NCBI RefSeq assembly: GCF_016811915.1 | Contig: NZ_CP069127.1 | Location: 4,790,001-4,854,000, forward strand | Reading direction: 5' to 3' | Origin: Brevibacillus choshinensis | GTDB taxonomy: Bacteria; Bacillota; Bacilli; Brevibacillales; Brevibacillaceae | DNA length: 64,000 nucleotides | Shown here: one piece after another, positions 7,939 to 16,214 of the stretch | Position numbering within the stretch: the first letter of the stretch is position 1 | How the letters are laid out: each line of letters starts with the position of its first letter | The notes under the pieces: generated by a model | The model's database searches: none | What the model was told of the DNA's origin: nothing | The model's input: only the letters and a program-made list of their open reading frames with translations | Translations under genes and position numbers: made by a program

Positions 7939-9030
7939 CTAGCGCACCTGCACCTGTACGAGCGGCTGTCCCATCTTGCTCTTGAACAGGTTGATGACAT
8001 CAACCGGGGTAGGATCGACCCCGCGGATCAAAGCGGTATACAGCGTGACATAGTCTGCCAAGTACACAATGGAAAAGAGGCGTGCCAGTCGCGTAACTCC
8101 CTGGGAGCGAACCACCTGTACGCCGCCTGCACGCTCACGGAGAATCTCAGCGCTGATCTCGACTCGCTTGGTCGTCTTTTCGCTGTCTTCCCCATCGCGG
8201 ATCAAGGTAAAGTGGTAGCCTTTGAGCATCGCGGCAGGGGCATCCCACCCCACAGCCTCATCGTGATGCAGGCTGGGAATGGCATTCCAAAAAGCCATGA
8301 CCTTGCCGTTTTCACCCAGCTGATTTTTCCAGCGCCAAGCAGGGGCATCGAAAAATGGAAGCGTGCCGTAAATAACCGGGGTCAAACCATCCATTTCCTG
8401 AGCGAGCTGCTTGGCGGGGTTCAACGACAGCGGAGACTGCAGGCCGTACTGCTGGCGAAGCTGGGAAAAGAGAGAAATGGTCTCCGCCACCTCTGCCGAC
8501 TTGTCTGCCACCAGCCCGAGCTGAGTCAAAATCGCCAGCATCGGCAGGAAGATGTAGCCGAGCGCAATCCGGGGCATCATCCCACCTGGTACGACGAGGT
8601 GCGGATGATGGTGGCGACGCGCCAAATCCAGCACTTGCCCACCCGCAGTGATGACGGCAATCTGCGCTCCTGCGGCGATCGATTGCTCATAGCCGCTGAC
8701 CACTTCCTCCGTATTCCCCGAGTGGCTGACGACGATCACCAATGTCTTTTCATCGACGTAGGCCGGAATCGTGTACCCCTGGTTGAGCTGCAGCGGCACC
8801 CTCAGCTCGTCAAACAAATACGATTTGAGAAGATTGACGCTGGCAGCCGAGCCCCCGCCCGTCCCCAGCACGACGATGCGATCGATACCGCCAGTGATGG
8901 AGGATACATCAAACCGTCCTGATAATTCCCATCCTTCTGAAAATTGTTTGTCGTATTCATCCGTATCCCGCAGCGCTTTGATCGTATCCAGCGCCTCGAC
9001 AGCTGCTACATCATCCAGATTGACCCGCAT
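7939..9030 (-). CDS. SIS-domain sugar isomerase of the bifunctional phosphoglucose/phosphomannose isomerase type
   Basis: The 363-residue protein has two SIS halves. The first contains VVLGTGGGSAAS and VIVVSHSGNTEEV, the phosphosugar-binding loops. The second carries IPSLHHDEAVGWD and the C-terminal block GVTRLARLFSIVYLADY...GVDPTPVDVINLFK, as in the PGI/PMI family with a bact-PGI_C domain. Such enzymes interconvert glucose 6-phosphate or mannose 6-phosphate with fructose 6-phosphate. An AgaS-type deaminase/isomerase is a less good alternative. It lies between the aldolase and PfkB genes, which fits a role feeding fructose 6-phosphate to the kinase. Confidence 0.8.
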   Translation of the reverse strand: MRVNLDDVAAVEALDTIKALRDTDEYDKQFSEGWELSGRFDVSSITGGIDRIVVLGTGGGSAASVNLLKSYLFDELRVPLQLNQGYTIPAYVDEKTLVIVVSHSGNTEEVVSGYEQSIAAGAQIAVITAGGQVLDLARRHHHPHLVVPGGMMPRIALGYIFLPMLAILTQLGLVADKSAEVAETISLFSQLRQQYGLQSPLSLNPAKQLAQEMDGLTPVIYGTLPFFDAPAWRWKNQLGENGKVMAFWNAIPSLHHDEAVGWDAPAAMLKGYHFTLIRDGEDSEKTTKRVEISAEILRERAGGVQVVRSQGVTRLARLFSIVYLADYVTLYTALIRGVDPTPVDVINLFKSKMGQPLVQVQVR

Positions 9031-9059
9031 GTCTCCTCATCCTTCCGAAGGTTTTGACG

Positions 9060-9923
9060 TTACTGTCCTGCTGCTTTCCCGATGCATCCGCACATCGCCA
9101 TTTTGGCATGGGCAATACTCTTGACGGCTTGCTTGGCCCGCTTCATGTACGTCCGCGGATCATTCTCCTCGGGATTCTCACCGAACACCTCTTTGATCGC
9201 ATTGGAAAAGGCGATCCGCAGCTCGGTTGCCACGTTCATTTTCGCCATCCCGAGCGATACGGCACGTTTGACCTGTTCTTCCGGAATGCCAGAGCCTCCG
9301 TGGAGGACCAGCGGCACCCCGACTCGACCTGCGATCTGCTCCAGCCGGGAGAAGGCGATTTTCGGCTCCCCTTTGTACATGCCGTGCGCAGTACCGATGG
9401 CAGGTGCCAGTGTATCCACACCCGTCAAGGCAGCAAACGCTTCGCACTCCTGGGGGTCCGCCAGCACGGCATCTTCTTCCTCGACCACGAGCTCGTCCTC
9501 GACGCCACCCACTTTCCCCAGCTCCGCCTCTACGTTGACTCCCGTACGATGAGCCAGCTCGACCACTCTCTTCGTCAGCTCCACGTTTTGCGAAAACGGG
9601 TGCATCGAGGCGTCAATCATCACAGAGGTATAGCCTGCCTGGATGCATCGCTCAATCAGCTCATAGTCATGGCAATGATCCAAATGAAGCGCGATGGGAA
9701 CCTGTACCGACGAGGCTGCGACCCGTGCGATCGCCGCTACGTATTCCGGCCCGAGGTGCTTGACCGTCCCCACCGTCGTCTGGAGAATGAGCGGCGACTT
9801 TGCCTCCTGCGCCGCTTCCACCACCGCCTGCAGCATTTCCAGCGTGTGCACGTTAAACGCACCGACGCAGTAGCCTTCTGCTCGTGCCCGCCTCAGCATT
9901 TCTGTCGATGACACCAATGACAT
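9060..9923 (-). CDS. class II fructose/tagatose-bisphosphate aldolase (GatY/KbaY/FbaA family)
   Basis: The 287-residue protein has the zinc-dependent aldolase motifs in order: LHLDHCHDYE near residue 75 (catalytic Asp and first His), EAELGKVGGVEDE near 127, GTAHGMYKGEPK near 172 and LHGGSGIPEEQ near 202, plus NVATELR. It cleaves a ketose 1,6-bisphosphate to dihydroxyacetone phosphate and glyceraldehyde 3-phosphate. The ATG at 9923 (MSLVSSTEML) is chosen because an earlier ATG at 9941 lies inside the GAGGAG ribosome binding site. It follows the DeoR regulator gene by 21 bases. Confidence 0.9.
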   Translation of the reverse strand: MSLVSSTEMLRRARAEGYCVGAFNVHTLEMLQAVVEAAQEAKSPLILQTTVGTVKHLGPEYVAAIARVAASSVQVPIALHLDHCHDYELIERCIQAGYTSVMIDASMHPFSQNVELTKRVVELAHRTGVNVEAELGKVGGVEDELVVEEEDAVLADPQECEAFAALTGVDTLAPAIGTAHGMYKGEPKIAFSRLEQIAGRVGVPLVLHGGSGIPEEQVKRAVSLGMAKMNVATELRIAFSNAIKEVFGENPEENDPRTYMKRAKQAVKSIAHAKMAMCGCIGKAAGQ

Positions 9924-9944
9924 GTCCGGATCACTCCTCATCCA

Positions 9945-10709
9945 TTAACCTTGCGCTACTTCAATCTTGACACCGAGATCGAGAAACGACGCTTGCATCT
10001 GTGCATCGAGCCTGTCTGTAATGATGCGATCGACTGCAGACAAATCGGCAAAGCTGCTGAAATGCGACTCGCCAAATTTGGTGTGATCGGCAAGGACATA
10101 GACTTTTCGGGCGCGCTCCATCATGATTCGGTTGACGTGGCTCTCAGCCAGGGAAAGGGTGGAGAATCCGTCTTTCTCATGAATGCCATCCGCTCCGATG
10201 AAGCATTTGTATACAGACAGCTTCTTCAGATTATCCTCGGCCACTGCCCCGACGACTGCAAACGACTTGGCTCGCATTTCCCCGCCGATCAGGATGACCT
10301 GGTGGACACCGTGACTGTTCAGCTCCATAGCAATATTGACGGCATTCGTCACTACCGTCAGCTCCGCCACCTGACCGAGCAGCTTGGCCAGCTCCATCGT
10401 GGTCGTTCCCGCTCCGAGAATCAGCGTGTCTCCCGGCTGCACGTGCAAAAGCGCCTGCCTGGCAATCCGCGCCTTTTCCTCCATCCGCTCCGTCTGCTTT
10501 TCCGTGAAGCTGCGTTCTAGCGGCAAAAAACCCGCGATGGACGCTCCGCCGTGCACTCTTGACAGCAGTCCTTCCTGTTCCAGCTTGATCAGATCCTTGC
10601 GAATGGTGACCTCCGATACGTCCAGCAGCTTGCTTAGCTCGGCGACAGTAACGGTCTTTTCCTTGTTTACATTCTCCAGGATCTTGCTGTGTCTCTCTGT
10701 CGCTAGCAT
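9945..10709 (-). CDS. DeoR-family transcriptional regulator
   Basis: This 254-residue protein begins with the DeoR helix-turn-helix (MLATERHSKILENV, VAELSKLLDVSEVTIRKDL, LSRVHGGA) and continues with the DeoR sensor domain related to sugar-phosphate isomerases (LILGAGTTTMELAKLL, VVTNAVNIAMEL, FIGADGIHEKDGFST, VYVLADHTKFGE). An AAGGAGG site precedes the ATG at 10709. It heads the hexose cassette and probably represses it until a phosphorylated intermediate accumulates; the repeat array in its own promoter supports autoregulation. Confidence 0.9.
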   Translation of the reverse strand: MLATERHSKILENVNKEKTVTVAELSKLLDVSEVTIRKDLIKLEQEGLLSRVHGGASIAGFLPLERSFTEKQTERMEEKARIARQALLHVQPGDTLILGAGTTTMELAKLLGQVAELTVVTNAVNIAMELNSHGVHQVILIGGEMRAKSFAVVGAVAEDNLKKLSVYKCFIGADGIHEKDGFSTLSLAESHVNRIMMERARKVYVLADHTKFGESHFSSFADLSAVDRIITDRLDAQMQASFLDLGVKIEVAQG

Positions 10710-10741
10710 GAATCCGATCCTCCTTGCGAATCGCCCTTATG

Positions 10742-10810
10742 TTTCATTTCATTTCGATTTATTTCGTTTTCTTTCACATTCATCCTATCATTTTCATAGG
10801 GATGCGTCAA
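10742..10810 (-). promoter_or_regulatory. promoter and TTTCR repeat operator of the hexose operon
   Basis: On the minus strand TTGACG (10805-10810) and TAGGAT (10782-10787) are 17 bases apart. Immediately downstream, at 10742-10778, the plus strand reads a run of TTTCA/TTTCG pentamers (about six, some imperfect). Short direct repeats of this kind are typical DeoR-family operators; their place over the initial transcribed region fits repression by the product of the gene at 9945-10709. Confidence 0.65.
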
Positions 10811-10836
10811 ACAAAAACGAATTTTCTGACACGCGC

Positions 10837-10876
10837 AAAAAAAGCCGAAACGCTCACCTTCGTGACGCCGGCTTTT
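10837..10876 (-). terminator. intrinsic terminator of the asparaginase-cutC transcript
   Basis: On the minus strand AAAAGCCGG and TCGGCTTTTTTT form a stem of about seven to eight pairs followed by the T-run. It lies 28 bases after the cutC stop and just before the next operon's promoter. Confidence 0.8.
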
Positions 10877-10904
10877 CTGAACTGCTAATAGGCTCTAGCT
10901 ATTG

Positions 10905-11585
10905 CTAAAACAAGCTTTTCAACGCCTGAACCTTTTGAACGTCCACATATCGGAGAGCTTGTCCGCCTTCCCGCACGCCTGTCCCCACATGGATTTCCTT
11001 TACACCCGTTTTCCGGGCCAGCCCCTTGGCGTTTTCCAGCGTCAAGCCGCTGCCTGCCAGAATCGACAGCTGGGTTTGCTCCGTCACTCGCATGAGCTGT
11101 GCGATGCAATCCGCCCCGTCGATCGCACTCTTTTGTCCTCCCGAGGTCAAAATACGGCGGACTTGGGGGTAGCTGAGCAAGGCGCGGGCTGCTTCGATCT
11201 GATCCACAGCTTCATCAAACGCACGGTGGAACGTCACATCCAGTCCGCCTGCCTCCGCGAGCAGCATTTCCATCCCTTTCAGATCGAGCTGCCTATCTGC
11301 GTTCAGCATGCCGATCACAATGCCGGCAGCGCCGATTTCCCGGATGACGCGGACATCCTCGCGCATCACGTACAGATCGTCCTCGTTGTAGCAAAATGAC
11401 TGGCTGTGAGGCCGCACCATGACATTCACAGGAATCGAGACAGCCTTCACGACGGCCTCCACCAAGCCCCAGCTAGGGGTCAATCCCCCTTCCAGAATGC
11501 CTGTAATCAGCTCCAGCCGATCGGCTCCTCCACGCTCCGCTCGTTTGGCGTCCTCCACCGAGGTCGCGATGACTTCCACGATCAT
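10905..11585 (-). CDS. cutC: CutC family protein
   Basis: The 226-residue product reads MIVEVIATSVEDAKRAERGGADRLEL, then TPSWGLVEAVV, VNVMVRPHSQSFCYNEDD, GIVIGMLNADRQLD, VTFHRAFDEAVD and RRILTSGGQKSAIDGAD, the full set of CutC TIM-barrel signatures. CutC was first described in copper homeostasis, but its enzymatic role is unsettled; the barrel is cytoplasmic. The ATG at 11585 is eight bases from GGAGG, whereas an ATG two codons earlier is too close. It follows the asparaginase gene by 87 bases and the two share a downstream terminator. Confidence 0.88.
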   Translation of the reverse strand: MIVEVIATSVEDAKRAERGGADRLELITGILEGGLTPSWGLVEAVVKAVSIPVNVMVRPHSQSFCYNEDDLYVMREDVRVIREIGAAGIVIGMLNADRQLDLKGMEMLLAEAGGLDVTFHRAFDEAVDQIEAARALLSYPQVRRILTSGGQKSAIDGADCIAQLMRVTEQTQLSILAGSGLTLENAKGLARKTGVKEIHVGTGVREGGQALRYVDVQKVQALKSLF

Positions 11586-11672
11586 TTCCATTCCTCCGCT
11601 CATTTCCCAACATGGGGACATTGTAAATCGTCCGGATCGTATCAAGCAAGCCACTGACGAAAGAGAGCGTTG

Positions 11673-12680
11673 CTACCGTCGCTCCAGGGCAAACACCGCT
11701 TTCTTCTCCCCCACGACCCGTTGATTGTCGTTTTTGATTTCCCTCGGCACCAGTGCTTCCAGACGCTGGATCGTCTCTCTGTTGTCATATCCGATCTGCC
11801 TGAGAATCTCGGCAATCACCAGCGGCCATACCAGCTCCGACCCGTCAATCACCTTGAGCGCAAAGCTGATTCTCTCCTTTTTGAGAGCAAATCCGTATAC
11901 GCCCATCGCACCGCCTTTGGCAATGATGTTGGGGTCTTGGAGCAGAGCTGTGCAGGTAAAATGGTGACTCGCGACGATATCCGGATTCTCCGTCATCCAG
12001 CTGGTAAGCTTGATCACTGCTTGGCGGGTTTCCTCGTCCGCTATGAGATCCGGGCAAGCAAGCTTCGAGTAAGCAATCGCCAAATGCTTGAGCGGCAAAG
12101 CGAAAACGGGAAACCCGCAGCCATCGACCCCCAGCTGGATCTGCTCCTTGGGATAGTCAGCCAGTTCGGCAAAAGCCGCAAGCGCCTCCTGTTGGGCGGG
12201 ATGCTCCACCTCGTAGTAATCATCGGTGGAATACCCGCATTCTTTGGACAAAGCCAGATAGCCCAAATGCTTCCCTGAGCAATTATGAAAGAGCCGCCGC
12301 TTGGCAATGCCTTGCGAGAGGCAGGCAAATTTCGGTTCGTCATTTAATGGATAGGTCGGGTGAGTGAGCAGCTCTTCCTCTGCAATTCCTGTCTTTGCAA
12401 GGAGCGACTCGAGTGCTTCCATGTGGTAGGCTTCGCCGCGGTGCGACGCCGTGAACAATGCCGCCTCCCTGCTCGTCAGTCCGAACTTTTCGTCAATTTT
12501 TCGCTTGGCTACCGGAATCGCTTGGAACGGCTTGGCTGCCGAACGCAAAAAGGCTACATGCTTATCATCTCCGGACGAGTAAATGACCTCTCCCCGATCA
12601 TTCACCCCGCATACCACGCCATAGTGGACATTCTCCAACACGCCTCCGCGATACTCTTCCACCAGTGTGCTGTATTTCAT
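11673..12680 (-). CDS. L-asparaginase II family protein
   Basis: The 335-residue protein belongs to the asparaginase_II (PF06089-type) family, related to the Rhizobium etli thermolabile enzyme and distinct from the bacterial AnsA/AnsB fold. Diagnostic segments are LRSAAKPFQAIP near residue 48 with a Ser and Lys of the active site, TASHRGE, HNCSGKHLGYL near 137, and LGVDGCGFPVFALPL. It should hydrolyse asparagine to aspartate and ammonia. The ATG at 12680 is nine bases after GGAGAGG; the ATG three codons earlier abuts that site. Confidence 0.85.
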   Translation of the reverse strand: MKYSTLVEEYRGGVLENVHYGVVCGVNDRGEVIYSSGDDKHVAFLRSAAKPFQAIPVAKRKIDEKFGLTSREAALFTASHRGEAYHMEALESLLAKTGIAEEELLTHPTYPLNDEPKFACLSQGIAKRRLFHNCSGKHLGYLALSKECGYSTDDYYEVEHPAQQEALAAFAELADYPKEQIQLGVDGCGFPVFALPLKHLAIAYSKLACPDLIADEETRQAVIKLTSWMTENPDIVASHHFTCTALLQDPNIIAKGGAMGVYGFALKKERISFALKVIDGSELVWPLVIAEILRQIGYDNRETIQRLEALVPREIKNDNQRVVGEKKAVFALERR

Positions 12681-12810
12681 TCTCGTCATCCTCTCCGCAG
12701 CAGGATCGATTGATCATTGCAACGCCATACTAGCAGTCGCACAGGCGGGCGTCAATCGTCTGCAGCTGCAAAACCCAGATAACAACAGCCCGCACATGCC
12801 CAATCTGTAG

Positions 12811-12816
12811 TATAAT
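12811..12816 (+). promoter_or_regulatory. -10 element upstream of the preQ1 riboswitch
   Basis: A perfect TATAAT lies about 60 bases before the riboswitch aptamer. No good -35 is visible at 16-18 bases, so the promoter may rely on other contacts. The rest of the 12681-12875 gap holds no convincing gene. Confidence 0.5.
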
Positions 12817-12875
12817 GCTAGGGGGCAAAGGATTCCTTTACCCAACGGAATACGAAATCCATGCGAAAAGCATGG

Positions 12876-12953
12876 GAGAGGTTCGCGAACTCCCTCTATA
12901 AAAAACTAAGGTGTACAGCAGTACCGTTCCTTGGTATTGTTTTGTTTTTTTTC
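12876..12953 (+). ncRNA. preQ1-I riboswitch with terminator-type expression platform
   Basis: GAGAGGTTCGCGAACTCCCT followed by CTATAAAAAACTAAGG (aptamer 12876-12911) matches the preQ1 class I pattern: a short P1 stem (GAGAGG/CCCTCT-like), a loop, and an A-rich tail that folds into the minor groove and pseudoknot. The downstream segment can form a hairpin in which CTAAGG at the aptamer's 3' end pairs with CCTTGG about 20 bases on, and a shorter TACC/GGTA stem precedes TTGTTTTGTTTTTTTT. Aptamer and terminator therefore compete for CTAAGG. It controls queC-queD-queE and possibly queF, shutting off queuosine-precursor synthesis when preQ1 is plentiful. Confidence 0.88.
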
Positions 12954-13011
12954 AGAGCAAAGTTCAAGAACTCTCTTTCTTCCCCTACTATTCAAAAGGA
13001 GATGGAGAGGT

Positions 13012-13680
13012 ATGAAAAAGGAAAAAGCCATCGTTGTCTTCAGCGGCGGACAGGACAGCACGACCTGCCTGTTCTGGGCGAAGCAACAATTTGGCGAAGT
13101 CGAAACGATCACGTTTGACTACGGGCAGCGGCACAAGCTGGAAATCGAATGCGCGCAGGAAATCGCCCGCGAGCTCGGCGTGAACAACACCGTATTGGAC
13201 ATGAGCCTCTTACATCAGCTCGCTCCCAATGCGCTCACCCGCACAGACATTGACATCACCCAAGAGGAAGGTCAGCTGCCTTCTACGTTCGTCGACGGAC
13301 GCAACCTGCTGTTTCTCTCGTTTGCAGGCGTGTTCGCCAAACAGCGCGGAGCACGCCATCTGGTCACAGGCGTATGCGAGACGGATTTTAGCGGCTATCC
13401 CGATTGCCGCGATGCCTTCATCAAATCGCTGAATGTGACGCTGAACCTGTCGATGGACTATCCGTTCGTGATTCACACCCCGCTCATGTGGCTGAACAAA
13501 GCGGAAACATGGAAGCTGGCGGACGATCTGGGTGCCTTCACCTATATCCGCGAGAAAACCCTCACCTGCTACAACGGCATCAAAGGGGACGGCTGCGGCG
13601 AGTGCCCTGCCTGCCATCTGCGAAAAGCCGGTCTGGACACGTACCTTTCCGAGAAAAACACGCAAGGAGAGCATGCCTGA
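13012..13680 (+). CDS. queC: 7-cyano-7-deazaguanine synthase
   Basis: The 222-residue protein carries the PP-loop [19 protein letters not shown] at the N-terminus and the zinc site [13 protein letters not shown] near residue 196. QueC converts 7-carboxy-7-deazaguanine to preQ0 using ATP and ammonia. The ATG at 13012 has AGGAGATGGAGAGG upstream; a longer in-frame reading upstream would enter the riboswitch terminator and is rejected. First gene of the queuosine operon; its stop overlaps the queD start by one base (TGATG). Confidence 0.95.
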   Translation: MKKEKAIVVFSGGQDSTTCLFWAKQQFGEVETITFDYGQRHKLEIECAQEIARELGVNNTVLDMSLLHQLAPNALTRTDIDITQEEGQLPSTFVDGRNLLFLSFAGVFAKQRGARHLVTGVCETDFSGYPDCRDAFIKSLNVTLNLSMDYPFVIHTPLMWLNKAETWKLADDLGAFTYIREKTLTCYNGIKGDGCGECPACHLRKAGLDTYLSEKNTQGEHA

Positions 13681-14168
13681 TGAGCGCGAACTTTGACTTC
13701 CGCATCGTCGACCGCATGCAGCAGCTTGGCACACACATCGATAAATCCCAGCTGCGCTACCACAACAAGCGCGTTTTGGTCAGTAAAGAATTCACCTTTG
13801 ATGCTGCCCACCATCTGCACGCCTACGAGGGCAAATGCAAAAACCTGCACGGCCACACCTATCAGGTCGTGTTTGGGATCAGCGGTTATCCCGACGAAAT
13901 CGGTCTGGTCATCGACTTCGGGGATATCAAGCAGATCTGGAAAGAACATATCGAGATTTACCTGGATCACCGCTATTTGAATGAAATGCTCCCACCGATG
14001 AACACCACGGCGGAAAACATGGTCGTCTGGATGTTCGAGCAGATGGAGCAGCAGCTGCTTTCAGATGCTTACCGCGATCGGTACAACGGAGCGCGTGTGG
14101 AATTCGTCCGCCTGTTCGAGACTCCCACAAGCTACGCCGAAGCCAGACGGGAGTGGATGTACGAATGA
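13680..14168 (+). CDS. queD: 6-carboxy-5,6,7,8-tetrahydropterin synthase
   Basis: The 162-residue protein is a PTPS/QueD family member. KEFTFDAAHHLHAYEGKCKN and LHGHTYQVVFG provide the three zinc His ligands and the catalytic Cys; the C-terminal part has LDHRYLNEM and TTAENMVVWMFEQM with the substrate-binding Glu. It makes 6-carboxytetrahydropterin from dihydroneopterin triphosphate. About 40 residues precede the core, longer than the minimal family. The start at 13680 overlaps the queC stop and its own stop overlaps queE by four bases, indicating coupled translation. Confidence 0.93.
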   Translation: MSANFDFRIVDRMQQLGTHIDKSQLRYHNKRVLVSKEFTFDAAHHLHAYEGKCKNLHGHTYQVVFGISGYPDEIGLVIDFGDIKQIWKEHIEIYLDHRYLNEMLPPMNTTAENMVVWMFEQMEQQLLSDAYRDRYNGARVEFVRLFETPTSYAEARREWMYE

Positions 14169-14890
14169 GTCGGATACCCGTACTGGAAATCTTCGGACCC
14201 ACCATCCAAGGAGAAGGCATGGTCATCGGACAAAAAACGATGTTCGTGCGTACCGCCGGCTGCGATTACCGCTGCAGCTGGTGCGATTCCGCCTTTACAT
14301 GGGATGGCTCTGCCCGGCATGAGATCAAACAGATGACTGCGGAGGAAATCTGGGAGGAGCTGTCCCGGCTCGGCGGAGATCGTTTTTCCCACGTGACGAT
14401 CTCCGGTGGCAATCCTGCTTTACTGGAGGGCATCGGCAGATTCGTGGAGCTCTTACAATCTCGCGGCATCCGCTCTGCTGTGGAGACGCAGGGCAGCAAG
14501 TGGCAGGACTGGCTGAACCAGATTGACGATGTCACCCTCTCACCGAAGCCGCCTAGCTCCGGCATGAAGACGGACTTTGACGTGTTGGATCAGATTGTCG
14601 CAAATCTGCTGGAAAACGGCCACACCGGCGTAAGCCTGAAGGTCGTCATCTTTGATGAAGCAGACTTCGAATACGCCCGCGGCATCCATCGACGCTATCC
14701 AGGCATTCCGTTTTACCTGCAGCCCGGCAATGCGGACCTCGCTGAAGCAAGCACAGAGGACCTGCGCGTCAAGCTGCTTGAGACGTTTGAATGGCTGATC
14801 GATCAGGCGATGGCCGCACCCGATTTCAATGATGCAAAGGTACTGCCGCAGCTGCATGCCCTCGTGTGGGGAAACAAGCGCGGTGTGTAA
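14165..14890 (+). CDS. queE: 7-carboxy-7-deazaguanine synthase (radical SAM)
   Basis: The 241-residue protein opens with IPVLEIFGPTIQGEGMVIG and has the radical-SAM cluster motif CDYRCSWC (CX3CX2C) near residue 32, followed by DSAFTWDG. HVTISGGNPALL is the SAM-binding Gly-rich strand. QueE rearranges carboxytetrahydropterin to 7-carboxy-7-deazaguanine. The ATG at 14165 overlaps the queD stop (ATGA). An in-frame ATG four codons earlier is less likely because of this overlap arrangement. Confidence 0.94.
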   Translation: MSRIPVLEIFGPTIQGEGMVIGQKTMFVRTAGCDYRCSWCDSAFTWDGSARHEIKQMTAEEIWEELSRLGGDRFSHVTISGGNPALLEGIGRFVELLQSRGIRSAVETQGSKWQDWLNQIDDVTLSPKPPSSGMKTDFDVLDQIVANLLENGHTGVSLKVVIFDEADFEYARGIHRRYPGIPFYLQPGNADLAEASTEDLRVKLLETFEWLIDQAMAAPDFNDAKVLPQLHALVWGNKRGV

Positions 14891-14932
14891 TAGACGGTCA
14901 AAAAACTGCTAGGAAATGAGGAACTCTCTCTT

Positions 14933-15430
14933 ATGGCTAACCAACAGGAACGCGATCTTTCTTCCCTGACGCTATTGGGCAACCAGGGCACGACCTATCC
15001 GCAAACGTACGATCCAAGCGTGCTGGAGTCTTTTGACAACAAGCACCCGTACCGCGATTACTTCGTGAAATTCAACTGCCCGGAATTCACCAGCCTGTGC
15101 CCGATTACCGGACAGCCTGACTTTGCGACGATTTACATCAGCTACATTCCCGACATCAAAATGGTGGAAAGTAAAGCCCTCAAGCTGTATCTGTTTTCTT
15201 TCCGCAATCACGGTGATTTCCACGAGGATTGCGTGAACATCATCATGAACGACTTGATCAAGCTGATGGATCCCCGCTATATCGAGGTATGGGGCAAATT
15301 CACCCCGCGCGGCGGCATTTCCATCGATCCGTATTGCAACTACGGCAAGCCAGGGACCAAGTACGAGGAAATGGCAATGCATCGGTTGATGAATCACGAT
15401 ATGTACCCGGAGAAAGTGGATAATCGGTAA
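14933..15430 (+). CDS. queF: NADPH-dependent preQ0 reductase
   Basis: The 165-residue protein is the short, unimodular QueF type. It has the active-site Cys in [18 protein letters not shown] near residue 56 and the family signature [20 protein letters not shown] near 80. It reduces the nitrile of preQ0 to the amine preQ1, the ligand of the riboswitch at the head of the operon. Forty-two bases separate it from queE; a terminator follows the stop directly. Confidence 0.95.
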   Translation: MANQQERDLSSLTLLGNQGTTYPQTYDPSVLESFDNKHPYRDYFVKFNCPEFTSLCPITGQPDFATIYISYIPDIKMVESKALKLYLFSFRNHGDFHEDCVNIIMNDLIKLMDPRYIEVWGKFTPRGGISIDPYCNYGKPGTKYEEMAMHRLMNHDMYPEKVDNR

Positions 15431-15437
15431 TCCGCAA

Positions 15438-15469
15438 GAAAAAACCCTGATCTGATCAGGGTTTTTTTA
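15438..15469. terminator. intrinsic terminator of the que operon
   Basis: AAAACCCTGAT and ATCAGGGTTTT form a nine-pair stem with a three-base loop, flanked by A-run and seven T. It ends the queCDEF transcript. Confidence 0.88.
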
Positions 15470-15507
15470 GGTTGAGGACATACTAAGCCATAAAGGAGGA
15501 GTAGCGC

Positions 15508-15699
15508 ATGAATGACAATCGTGGGAACGACCTGCCTGATTTCAGACAACTGAATGACAGACTGATCGCACCTCCTCCAACCAGCCCCATATTGGCCATC
15601 CGCACGAACCTGGACAAGGAGCCAAATGGCGCTGATCATCCAAATGTGCAGCCGAATTCCAATCCTGCCGGACAAATCGGGGGTAAAGAAAATGACTGA
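15508..15699 (+). CDS. small hydrophilic protein, unknown function
   Basis: A near-perfect AAAGGAGGAG site lies eight bases before the ATG at 15508. The 63-residue product is rich in Asn, Pro, Asp and Gln (LIAPPPTSPILAIRTNLDKE) and has no hydrophobic segment. I recognise no family. Its end overlaps the next small gene by eight bases, so the two are probably made together. The Asn/Gln-rich composition would fit a spore-associated protein, but that is only a guess. Confidence 0.65.
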   Translation: MNDNRGNDLPDFRQLNDRLIAPPPTSPILAIRTNLDKEPNGADHPNVQPNSNPAGQIGGKEND

Positions 15700-15844
15700 T
15701 CGCACGACAAACCAAAAACCAGACATGGGTTATCACGGAAGCAATATGCATGGCTATTCCATCTCGAAGAAGGGGGAGGCATTGGACGAAACGGCCAAGG
15801 CGGTTGAAGAAAACAAAGAAAACGGAGAAGAGCATCCCGACTGA
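15692..15844 (+). CDS. small acidic protein, unknown function
   Basis: The 50-residue product starts at an ATG at 15692 with GGGGGTA upstream inside the preceding gene. It is hydrophilic and ends in an acidic tail (EALDETAKAVEENKENGEEH). It overlaps the previous gene by eight bases in another frame, which argues for translational coupling. No recognisable domain. Confidence 0.55.
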   Translation: MTDRTTNQKPDMGYHGSNMHGYSISKKGEALDETAKAVEENKENGEEHPD

Positions 15845-15974
15845 TAAACCCCGATACCTTGGCAGCAGCCCCCTTGTTTTCCATAAGGAATGCACCCTCC
15901 GTGAAAATGATCGTAGCGGTCATTGGACAGCCTAATCATCGGTACTCTCGATGACTATTCTGGAGGGATCGCTG

Positions 15975-16121
15975 ATGGGCAAATACCAATGCTATTACTG
16001 TGAAAAAGATACAGACAGTGCGCATCAAATTTATTTTTTCCAAAGCAAGCAGGAACGGGAAGAGCTGCTCTGTGACGTTTGTTACAGTGACTGGCTCGAG
16101 TCCTTGAAAAGCGAACCGTAG
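15975..16121 (+). CDS. 48-residue zinc-ribbon-like protein with two CxxC motifs
   Basis: A GGAGGG site seven bases upstream precedes the ATG at 15975. The product begins MGKYQCYYCEKDTDSAHQIY and contains a second motif LLCDVCYSDW, so CxxC pairs stand about 27 residues apart, as in a minimal treble-clef or zinc-ribbon. The rest is charged (SKQEREELL). It may be a zinc-binding regulator or chaperone-like protein; no named family is recognised. It stands alone between the two small genes upstream and the DUF3231 gene downstream. Confidence 0.65.
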   Translation: MGKYQCYYCEKDTDSAHQIYFFQSKQEREELLCDVCYSDWLESLKSEP

Positions 16122-16214
16122 GGAGAATGCGCCACTGACCAACCTGACCGTTGGGAAGCACAAAAGGAGACCTGCATGGATCTAACCACTTTATGGAGTA
16201 CAGGGAGGACACTC

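Noticed and set aside
7573-8922. Long plus-strand reading frame (449 codons) opposite the isomerase and PfkB genes
   Set aside because: It is antisense to two proteins with full family signatures, has no ribosome binding site and a composition rich in His, Arg and Gln typical of an antisense shadow.
5965-10709. Reading the cassette as an N-acetylgalactosamine (aga) operon because of SIS, aldolase, PfkB and DeoR genes
   Set aside because: There is no deacetylase or PTS gene, and the SIS protein fits the PGI/PMI family better than AgaS.
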